64,000 nt of DNA from an uncultured Pirellulales bacterium (GTDB lineage Bacteria; Planctomycetota; Planctomycetia; Pirellulales; Thermoguttaceae). The number at the start of each line of letters is the position of its first letter. Within the stretch, counting starts at the first letter, position 1. The notes beneath the pieces were generated by a model that was not told the DNA's origin, ran no database searches, and saw nothing but the letters and a program-made list of their open reading frames with translations. Shown here in pieces: positions 9,101 through 15,275 of this stretch. Where the stretch lies: NCBI GenBank assembly GCA_938015445.1, contig CALLPE010000027.1, forward strand, positions 1 through 64,000. The letters run 5' to 3'. The position numbers and the translations under genes were made by a program.

Positions 9101-9706
9101 CCCGGCGGCAACCAGCGGCACACCGCTGCGGCGCGATAGCTCGACAAGCTGCCCCAGCACGCGGCGGTCGTCTGGCCCGTAGTGCAATTCCGCCAGCAGA
9201 TAGCAGCGGTCGCCGAAAAGCTCGCGGTAGCGGCGTAGTTCCGCCAAAGGATCAATGGCATCGCGTCCACCGTGGCCAAAGCGTCGGGCGGACTTTTGGC
9301 TGCTGGCAGGCTTTCCGCCAAAGTGTGCACACGACAAGCGCACGCCGGCCAGCAGCCCTTCGGTCCCCTGCGCCACCTCGGCGAAACTCAACCGACAGTG
9401 GCCTTTTTCGGCCAGTGTACGTCCGCGAGTGATCAGCCGTGCCAGTCGCCCGTACCCAGCTCGATCGGCGGACCAGAGCACCAGCGGCAGGGCGTCGTCG
9501 AGCGTGATTTCGGCGCCGACGATCAGCTTGATCCCTGCTTGTTTGGCGGCCAGGTGCGCGCGGACCACGCCCGCCAGACTGGCGCGGTCGGTCACGGCGA
9601 TGGCGGCGTATCCCAGCTCGGCGGCGCGCGATACCAGCTCGTCAGGGTGCGAGGCCCCTTCCAGAAACGAAAAGTTCGTCTTGGCGTGCAGCTCGGCGTA
9701 GGGCAT
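6164..9706 (-). CDS. dnaE2: Error-prone DNA polymerase III alpha subunit DnaE2 (ImuC)
   Basis: An 1180-residue C-family polymerase. The N-terminal PHP domain starts at once (YAELHAKTNFSFLEGASHP), the palm has PDIDVDF at about residues 392-398, and a C-terminal OB fold (VAVAGIVLVRQRP onward) lies near residue 1085. The short thumb-to-tail architecture and sequence match DnaE2, the translesion polymerase that works with ImuA and ImuB in SOS mutagenesis, rather than replicative DnaE1. It is about 100 residues longer than usual because of linkers (around residues 600, 880 and 970), one of which is a tandem LDQP repeat. No imuA, imuB or lexA lies nearby, so this is an orphan dnaE2. A GAAC-N4-GTAC element lies about 140 bp upstream. 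Confidence 0.95.
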   Translation of the reverse strand: MPYAELHAKTNFSFLEGASHPDELVSRAAELGYAAIAVTDRASLAGVVRAHLAAKQAGIKLIVGAEITLDDALPLVLWSADRAGYGRLARLITRGRTLAEKGHCRLSFAEVAQGTEGLLAGVRLSCAHFGGKPASSQKSARRFGHGGRDAIDPLAELRRYRELFGDRCYLLAELHYGPDDRRVLGQLVELSRRSGVPLVAAGDVYFHVPQRQALCDVLTAVRLGCTVEEAVGKLFPNAQRYLRPVDESAKIFAAAPDAVARTVEIADRCTFCLDQLRYEYPEELAPPGKTPMEYLAELTWAGAAQRYPHGVPEKVRSLLEHELALIAELRYEAYFLTVWDLVCFARQRGILCQGRGSAANSAVCFCLGITAVDPDRMDLLFERFISRQRNEAPDIDVDFEHQRREEVIQYIYDKYGRDRAGMTAEVITYRPRSAVRDVGKALGLLPEQIDHLAKGIEHFEHEPDLARLCRGSGIDPQSLKGRQLVGLVEQLVGFPRHLSQHTGGMVITRGPLCELVPIENAAMPERTVIQWNKDDLDELGILKVDCLALGMLTAIHKCFDLIRLHYGVPAADNSATLSSARYGPHTGSRPTRDATDNPTPKKPSFDWAAFCAEPSLANIPEGDPQVYEMICRADTMGVFQIESRAQMSMLPRLKPRCFYDLVIEVAIVRPGPIQGDMVHPYLRRRNGEEPVSYPDETIRRVLEKTLGVPLFQEQAMRLAIEAAGFTPGEADQLRRAMGAWRRPGLIDQFRRKLIGGMLARGFSAEYAESVFRQIRGFGDYGFPESHAASFALLVYVSAWLKCHYQAAFTAALLNSQPMGFYAPAQLVRDARRHGVTVLPVDVNYSHWDCTLEPLAGEGGKPEHSADRNSAAGVDRDSTSGAAVRRGDREFALRLGFRMLSGFSAADARRIVQARAARPFRSVEELAVRSGLGRAALARLAKAGALGSLVAERRQALWQALAQARTGLPLLDQPLLDQPLLDQPQLDQPQLDQPLLPASGTDSLEGDLRCNDSPEEASHGGNDAKGTHAAASANPPVALPRMSPAEEVLADYRATGLSLRGHPLGFLRIALQRLGVVPADKLAQWPDGKPVAVAGIVLVRQRPATAKGITFMTLEDETGIANLLVRPKVWQRFRAAAMRATVLLARGRLQRQGEVIHVVAHRLEDLSDRLAELPPHSRDFC
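6729..6803 (-). repeat. In-frame 15-bp tandem repeat inside dnaE2 (5 copies)
   Basis: Five contiguous 15-bp units (GGCTGGTCCAAC plus TGT or AGC) encode a run of L-L/Q-D-Q-P pentapeptides on the minus strand, about residues 968-993. The unit length keeps the frame, so copy number can vary without breaking the gene. Confidence 0.97.
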
Positions 9707-10114
9707 CGGAAGCGCTGATTCGCTGGTCGGCGAAATCGTGCTGGAGGCGTTTCGGGAAAAAGCAGTGGGCAGCCGTCACAACAAGACATCAGAGAAATCG
9801 CGCTGTGCGGGTTGTTGCGCGCTGTGGCCTTTGACTCTCCCATAGGGAACACATGTACAGTATAGCATTTGGGTGGCCGTCTGTCCAGGCGTGTTTGCCC
9901 TGTCACCATCACCTCCCCTAACCGCACTGCCCAACCCTTGCAGCCTATCGCTACAACGCAAGCGGCACGCTGCTGTCGAGCCGCCAAGGTGCCCAATGCA
10001 CGTTGCCTACACCGGCCCCGGGCGCTCAGAACTTTAGAATAAGCCCATTCCCGATCGCCCTACCGCACAATCAGCATTGGCCTGCCCAGCAGTCGCCATC
10101 GGCCTGCCGGACAA
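9707..10114. other. Intergenic region upstream of dnaE2
   Basis: About 400 bp holding the dnaE2 promoter and the 3' end of tatD. Open frames across it show no family similarity and cross into dnaE2 in a different frame. The one notable element is the palindrome-like site at 9847-9858. Confidence 0.5.
9847..9858. promoter_or_regulatory. Candidate LexA-like box upstream of dnaE2
   Basis: The site reads GAAC-ACAT-GTAC, one base from the GAAC-N4-GTTC form bound by LexA in Gram-positive bacteria. It is 140 bp upstream of a gene that is SOS-controlled in other phyla. The planctomycete LexA site is not known to me, and one near-match can arise by chance. Confidence 0.25.
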
Positions 10115-10897
10115 TCACAAGCCGAACAGCCGTCGGGCATTGGCGGTACACTGCGCGGCAAGCCGCTTTGGGTCCGAGCGGCGCAGCGCCGCCAGCGCAT
10201 GCGCCGTGTGAACCAGCAGCGCCGGCTCGTTGCGTTGCTGTTTGCCCCGCAGCGGATGAGGAACCATGTAGGGGCTGTCGGTCTCCAGCAAAATCCGTTC
10301 GTCGGGAACCGCTACGGCGGCCTCGTGCAGCGGGGCGAACTTCTTGTTGGTGTAGCTAATCGTGCCGGCAAAGCTGACGTACAGCCCCAGCTCCACGCAC
10401 TGGGCAGCCAGTTGGGCATCGCCGCTAAAGGCGTGCATCACGCCGCGCAACGGCCCGTCGGCCGCGGCCTCGTGCAGCATCTGGAGCACCTGCGCCTGCG
10501 CGTCGCGGCAATGGATCACCAGCGGCAGGCCGCGCCGCGCGCTCAGCTCCAGGTGACGGCGGAAGAAAATCTTCTGAAGCTCCAGCGGCGAATAGTCCCA
10601 GTAGCAATCCAGGCCCGTCTCGCCCAAGGCAACCACGCGGGGATGTTCCGCCAGGGCGACGATCTGCTGCCAATCGCTGTCGGAGACTTGGGCGGCCGAG
10701 TTGGGCTGTACGCCCACGGCGGCGTAAACGCCAGGAAATTGCTCGGCCAACCGCACTGCTGCACGGCTGGAAGGCAAATCCACGCCGACGGCCAAAATGG
10801 TTTCTACCCCGGCCCGTTGTGCCCGGGCGATGACCTCCGCGCGGTCGGCGTCGAACTCCGACTGGTCGAGGTGCGTGTGCGTGTCGAAGAGCTTCAT
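10115..10897 (-). CDS. tatD: TatD family metal-dependent hydrolase (DNase)
   Basis: A 260-residue TIM-barrel hydrolase. Metal ligands are visible in order: FDTHTHLD near the N-terminus (H-x-H), GETGLD (Glu), VIHCRDA (His), MHAFSGD (His) and LLETDSPY (Asp). Length and spacing match the TatD/YcfH/YabD family of 3'-5' exonucleases linked to DNA repair and oxidative damage. The start MKLFDTHTH is standard for the family; an in-frame extension of 24 codons upstream is rejected. It is co-directional with dnaE2 but separated by about 400 bp, so an operon is not obvious. Confidence 0.95.
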   Translation of the reverse strand: MKLFDTHTHLDQSEFDADRAEVIARAQRAGVETILAVGVDLPSSRAAVRLAEQFPGVYAAVGVQPNSAAQVSDSDWQQIVALAEHPRVVALGETGLDCYWDYSPLELQKIFFRRHLELSARRGLPLVIHCRDAQAQVLQMLHEAAADGPLRGVMHAFSGDAQLAAQCVELGLYVSFAGTISYTNKKFAPLHEAAVAVPDERILLETDSPYMVPHPLRGKQQRNEPALLVHTAHALAALRRSDPKRLAAQCTANARRLFGL

Positions 10898-11090
10898 GCT
10901 GCTGATTTGCCGAATTGCAGGTGTTGCTTCCAAAGGGCTTTCGCCAAGGTTCCACTGCCAGCTCGCCAAACAGTGCTCGTTTGACTGGGTAATGGCTTGG
11001 CACTACCATCAGTATTCACGGCTGGGCAAGCCACTTGTGCCGCGCAGAAGCATCTGTGACGAAGCCCGGTGCCCGCTGCGGTCGCGGCGC

Positions 11091-11540
11091 CTATGGCCCA
11101 CTAGGCGATGCAGCGTGCTGGAGCATCTCCAAGTGCGTCAAGGCGCTGGCGTAAATCTCCTCGGCAAGTTGACGCAATTGAGGGTCCGCCGAAAGTTTCT
11201 GCCGGCACTGGTCGAGCTGGCTTACCAAAACTTGCTGATACCGGCTGGCCGCCTTCAACGCATAGTCCAGCGATACGTCGTTCAGGGCTGTAAACGCTAG
11301 CGGAAAGCAGCCTGGGTCGGGTCGTCCGTCCCGCTCGACGATCTCGCGGGCCACAAGCTGGGCATAACGCGCGTGCTCCGCAGCCACTTGGTCCAACACG
11401 GTCGCGGCCTGTCTGTGTTGCGGGGGCGTCCACGGTCGGGCGTCCTTCAGATACATCGGCAGCGACCGGCTGAGAAGGTGCAATAGCCGGGACAGTGCTT
11501 GCAACTGATCGGTGTGAGTGATGTGGTTTGCGTCCGTCAT
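11091..11540 (-). CDS. Hypothetical helical protein, possibly ferritin-like
   Basis: A 149-residue protein from ATG 11540; a TTG seven codons upstream is an alternative start. It is almost wholly alpha-helical by composition, with amphipathic segments such as EHARYAQLVAREIVE and SALTHLEMLQ that could form a four-helix bundle. The two E/H-containing helices recall ferritin-like proteins, but no full di-iron E-x-x-H pair can be assigned, so the function is unknown. There is no signal peptide or membrane segment. It sits just downstream of nuoN on the same strand, separated by a 27-bp tandem duplication, and could be cotranscribed with the complex I operon. Confidence 0.6.
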   Translation of the reverse strand: MTDANHITHTDQLQALSRLLHLLSRSLPMYLKDARPWTPPQHRQAATVLDQVAAEHARYAQLVAREIVERDGRPDPGCFPLAFTALNDVSLDYALKAASRYQQVLVSQLDQCRQKLSADPQLRQLAEEIYASALTHLEMLQHAASPSGP

Positions 11541-11568
11541 TGCCGCTTTAGGCGTGCTCAAAAGCCGC

Positions 11569-11622
11569 TTGCCGTGAGAACGTGCCTGCCGCCACTTGCC
11601 GTTAGAACGTCCCTGCCGCCGC
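11569..11622. repeat. 27-bp tandem duplication spanning the nuoN stop codon
   Basis: Two 27-bp copies (11569-11595 and 11596-11622) share TTGCCGT-AGAACGT-CCTGCCGCC with four mismatches. The nuoN stop at 11602-11604 and its last codons lie in the second copy, and the first is intergenic. Confidence 0.9.
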
Positions 11623-13491
11623 TCTGGCGGCCCATTGCATCAACGTTTCGCTCCAGAAGAATAATGCCACCAGCGGTATCGTGACGCCGATGCAATACAG
11701 CCGGCCGATCCTCCGCGCAGCGGTTTCCGGCAGCGATTGATCGTTCGGCGCGGGGGGCAGCACCATTGCGCGCACTACCCGCAGGTAGTAGAACAGACTA
11801 AGCACTGTGTTCAGTCCGCCCACGGCCAGCAGCAGCCACAGTTCGGCTTTGACCACCGCGGAGAAGATATAGAACTTGGCCAGAAAGCCGGCCAGCGGCG
11901 GCAAGCCCACCAGACTGAACATCGCCAAAGCGGTACAGACCACCAGCGACGGCCAGCGGCGCACCAGTCCCGCGTAATCGTCGATCCGCTCGCTGCCGAT
12001 TGCGTTCCGCAGCACCGCCGTGATCGAAAACGCTGCCAAGTTCATGAACAAATAGACCGCCAGATAGAACAACACTGAGGCGACGGCCATTTGTGCAGCA
12101 GAGGCAGGGGCGGCACCCGCAATGCGCCGCGGCGCGAGTCGCTCGCCGATGGTCTGCACATCGCCGCTGTGGCCTAAAGCGGGCCCATCGGCCTCGGCGG
12201 TCTGCCCCGGCGAGGCATTGCCGACAGCCACGCCCCCCGACGCCGGCGCATCGGGGGCTATACCGCCGGTCAGCGCCACGGCTGCCGCCACGGGCATTAT
12301 CAGGTACCCGGCGTGCGCAATGGTGGAGTAGGCCAGCAGCCGTTTCATATTCGATTGTCCGTAGGCGGCCAAGTTGCCAAACGTGCATGTGACCACCGCT
12401 AGCAGGCTAAGCAACCCCACGATGAACCGTCGCACCGGCGCCAGAGCATCTGGCAAGATTGCCGTTGGTCGTGCAGCGTTACTGTTGACGATGGCGGCTG
12501 GCGCGCCGCTGCCCTGACCTGCTACGTCGGCGTCGGCGGTGGTCTGTTGCGGGAAAGAATCTGCGGCGGGGCCAATATCGGCCGTCGCTGCGGGCGCCAT
12601 CACTGCGGGCGCCGTCACTGCGAGCACCAGGCGAACCAGCAGTCCCAAGGCGGCTGTTTTCGAGGCCACCGACAGCAGCGCGCCTACCTCCGCCGGCGCA
12701 CCTTCGAAAACATCAGGCGCCCAGAAGTGGAAAGGCACGGCCGAAAGCTTGAAGGCCAGTCCCACTGCCAGCATCAGGCTACCCAACGTCAACAACAGAC
12801 TCTGTTCGGCGGTCGGTCCGCTGTGCATCAGCAGCGCAAGCTGTGTTGCCAGGGTGGGCAGGTGCAGCGAACCGAGCACGCCGGCCAACAAACTAAGGCC
12901 GTAGAGCATAATGCCTGCCGCGCCTGCGCCGAAGAGGGCGAACTTCAGGGCCGCCTCGGTACTCGGCTTGCGGAACCTGAGGATGCCGGCTAGCACGTAG
13001 CACGGCAGACTGGCCATCTCCATGCCCAGCACCACCATCACCAGATGGTTGGCCGAGGCCATCATGCACATACCCAGCGTGGCGCCGACCACCAGGACGA
13101 ACAGTTCCCCGGCGTCGTCGCGCGGCGGGACGGCGGTTATCCAGACCAGCAACACGAACAACAACAAGAACACTAGCAGCAGGCTGCGCAAAAACACCGA
13201 CAACCCATCGACTACCAACATGCCGGTGAAGATCTCCAGCCGTTCCGCTGCGGGGACGTCGAGCCACTGCCACGGTTCTAGCACAGCCAGTGCGGCGGCA
13301 GCGCCGACAAGCGTCACCCAGTAAGGCCCGCTGCGCCAGCGCGGCAGAATCATCTGCGCCAACAGCAGGCAAACGATCGTCGTGCACAGGGCCAATTCGG
13401 GGCGGATCGCCGGCAAGGAGCGATGCAGCGCGTCGTGCAGCGCGTTTTGTACCAGGTCGGGCAGACTCACCGGTGCAGCCTCTCTGTCCAT
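11602..13491 (-). CDS. nuoN: NADH-quinone oxidoreductase subunit N
   Basis: A 629-residue polytopic membrane protein of the Mrp antiporter-like family, one of the three proton-pumping subunits of complex I. The core has the family Lys-containing helices (KFALFGAGAAGIMLYG, AFKLSAVPFHFWAPDVFEGAP, MKRLLAYSTIAHAGYLIMP). It is about 130 residues longer than usual because of two Ala/Gly/Pro/Asp-rich linkers: one (ATADIGPAADSFPQQ region) before the MKRLLAYS helix and one (APDAPASGGVAVGNA region) after it. These low-complexity inserts fall in expected loops. The start overlaps the 3' end of nuoM by 25 bp, indicating translational coupling at the end of the operon. Confidence 0.95.
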   Translation of the reverse strand: MDREAAPVSLPDLVQNALHDALHRSLPAIRPELALCTTIVCLLLAQMILPRWRSGPYWVTLVGAAAALAVLEPWQWLDVPAAERLEIFTGMLVVDGLSVFLRSLLLVFLLLFVLLVWITAVPPRDDAGELFVLVVGATLGMCMMASANHLVMVVLGMEMASLPCYVLAGILRFRKPSTEAALKFALFGAGAAGIMLYGLSLLAGVLGSLHLPTLATQLALLMHSGPTAEQSLLLTLGSLMLAVGLAFKLSAVPFHFWAPDVFEGAPAEVGALLSVASKTAALGLLVRLVLAVTAPAVMAPAATADIGPAADSFPQQTTADADVAGQGSGAPAAIVNSNAARPTAILPDALAPVRRFIVGLLSLLAVVTCTFGNLAAYGQSNMKRLLAYSTIAHAGYLIMPVAAAVALTGGIAPDAPASGGVAVGNASPGQTAEADGPALGHSGDVQTIGERLAPRRIAGAAPASAAQMAVASVLFYLAVYLFMNLAAFSITAVLRNAIGSERIDDYAGLVRRWPSLVVCTALAMFSLVGLPPLAGFLAKFYIFSAVVKAELWLLLAVGGLNTVLSLFYYLRVVRAMVLPPAPNDQSLPETAARRIGRLYCIGVTIPLVALFFWSETLMQWAARAAAGTF

Positions 13492-15200
13492 TCAGCCAAC
13501 CGCTGAACGGTGTGATTGACCGTGGGGGTCATGTAATCCAACAGCGCTTTGGGATATACGCCGAAGATGATTGCCAAGGCCAGCAGTGGAGCGGCGATGG
13601 CGACTTCGCGGGCAGTGATGGGCGTAAGCTGCTCGCCGTGCGGGCCTTTGTAATGGGGGCCGAGATACACCCGCTGGATCGTCCACAGGATGTAACCGGC
13701 AGTCAGTATCACAACCGAGGCGGCCACTACGGCCAGCGCCTTATGGTAATTCCAGGCGGCCAGCACCACGAGGAACTCGCCCACGAAGCCACACAGTCCC
13801 GGCAAGCCGAGCGCGGCGAAGAAAATCCCCACCGACAAGCCGCTGTACACCGGCATTTTGTGAAACAGTCCGCCGAATTGATCCAAATCGCGGTGATGCA
13901 CCCGATCGTAAATCACGCCCACCATGAAGAACATGCCGGCGGAGCTTAGACCGTGGGCGATCATTTGGAACAGTGCGCCGCTCATGCCCATTTTCCAGGC
14001 TGTGGTGTTGAATTGCGTGGCGGCCGTGGCGCTCCACACTCCCAGCCCCAACAGCACGTATCCCATGTGGCTGACGGAACTGTAGGCCACCAGCCGTTTG
14101 AAGTCTTTCTGCGCCATGGCGGCCAGTGCACCGTAGACCATACTGAGCACGCCCACAGCGCAGACCAGCCATGCCAGCTCGTATGCAGCGGCGGGACAGA
14201 CGGGATAGCAGATGCGCATCAGCCCGTAACCACCCATCTTCAACAGCACTCCGGCCAGGATCATCGAGATGGGGGTGGGAGCTTCGACATGGGCGTCGGG
14301 CAACCAGGTGTGCAGCGGCACGGCCGGCAGTTTTATGATGAACCCGATAAACAATAGCACGAACGCCCACCAACCGACCGACTTATCCCATAGCAACGGG
14401 CGGTCGAAGGGCGAGTCGGGCATTTGCCCCATCTCCGCAAGCGCCAGCATATTGAAGGTGTGGACAGGCTGCGGGGTGCGATCGGCCGTCAAAGAAACCA
14501 CCAGCGGCTGGTCTATGTGGCAGGCTGCGCGCTGCTGCTGGCTCAGCTTCGATAGGTCGCTGGAGAAGTACAGCATCAGCAGGGCGATCAACATCAGCAC
14601 GCCGCCCACCAGGGTGAACAGAAAGAACTTCACGGCAGCGTATTCGCGTCGGGGGCCGCCCCAAATGCCGATCAGAAAATACATCGGCAGCAGCATCACT
14701 TCCCAGAACACGTAGAACAAGAAGAAGTCCAAGGCCATGAACACGCCCAGCATGCCGGTTTCCAGCAGCAAAAACAGCACGCAGTAGGCCTTCACATGGC
14801 GGTCGATCGTCCAGCTTGCCGCCATGGCCAACATGCTCAAAAAGGAAGTGAGAATCACCAGCGGAAAGCTGATGCCGTCGATGCCCAGAAAGTACTCGAT
14901 CCCGAAGGCCGGTATCCACGGCAGACGAACCACATTCTGCATGTGGGGATTGCCCAGCTCGAACCGGCCAGGGGTGGGCGACACCGAGACAGCAACCGGC
15001 CCAGGCTCCTCGGACGACCGCTGCACTGTGTGGGCAGGGATGGCGATCCACACCGTGGCCGCGAACACCACCACGGTTACCATCATGGCTACCAGCTTGA
15101 TGATGTTCTCCCGACCGCGCGGTAGCACACACAGCACCAGTGCAGCCACCGCCGGCAGGAACACTATCAGGCTCATCAACGCTACGACGTTTTGCAGCAT
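13467..15200 (-). CDS. nuoM: NADH-quinone oxidoreductase subunit M
   Basis: A 577-residue antiporter-like complex I subunit. Diagnostic stretches are FWEVMLLPMYFLIGIWGG, AVPLHTWLPDAHVEAPTP, LLKMGGYGLMRI and KRLVAYSSVSHMGYVLLG, which include the conserved Glu and Lys residues of the proton channel. It exceeds the usual 500 residues owing to a periplasmic or cytoplasmic loop after the first helix (about residues 45-80) and another before the WWAFVLLF helix. ATG 15200 is preferred to the TTG at 15239, which has no ribosome site. It follows nuoL by 75 bp and overlaps nuoN. Confidence 0.96.
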   Translation of the reverse strand: MLQNVVALMSLIVFLPAVAALVLCVLPRGRENIIKLVAMMVTVVVFAATVWIAIPAHTVQRSSEEPGPVAVSVSPTPGRFELGNPHMQNVVRLPWIPAFGIEYFLGIDGISFPLVILTSFLSMLAMAASWTIDRHVKAYCVLFLLLETGMLGVFMALDFFLFYVFWEVMLLPMYFLIGIWGGPRREYAAVKFFLFTLVGGVLMLIALLMLYFSSDLSKLSQQQRAACHIDQPLVVSLTADRTPQPVHTFNMLALAEMGQMPDSPFDRPLLWDKSVGWWAFVLLFIGFIIKLPAVPLHTWLPDAHVEAPTPISMILAGVLLKMGGYGLMRICYPVCPAAAYELAWLVCAVGVLSMVYGALAAMAQKDFKRLVAYSSVSHMGYVLLGLGVWSATAATQFNTTAWKMGMSGALFQMIAHGLSSAGMFFMVGVIYDRVHHRDLDQFGGLFHKMPVYSGLSVGIFFAALGLPGLCGFVGEFLVVLAAWNYHKALAVVAASVVILTAGYILWTIQRVYLGPHYKGPHGEQLTPITAREVAIAAPLLALAIIFGVYPKALLDYMTPTVNHTVQRLAEWTERLHR

Positions 15201-15275
15201 TTGACTTTCGCCAATGACTCGCTTTGTAAAGTAACTCAAGTTGTAAGAGGGAAATTGTTTGCCGGCAAGCGAAGT

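Noticed and set aside
7118-9139. Long plus-strand open frame (673 codons) opposite dnaE2
   Set aside because: It is antisense to a well supported polymerase; its protein has no recognisable domain and its composition reflects the complement of GC-rich codons.
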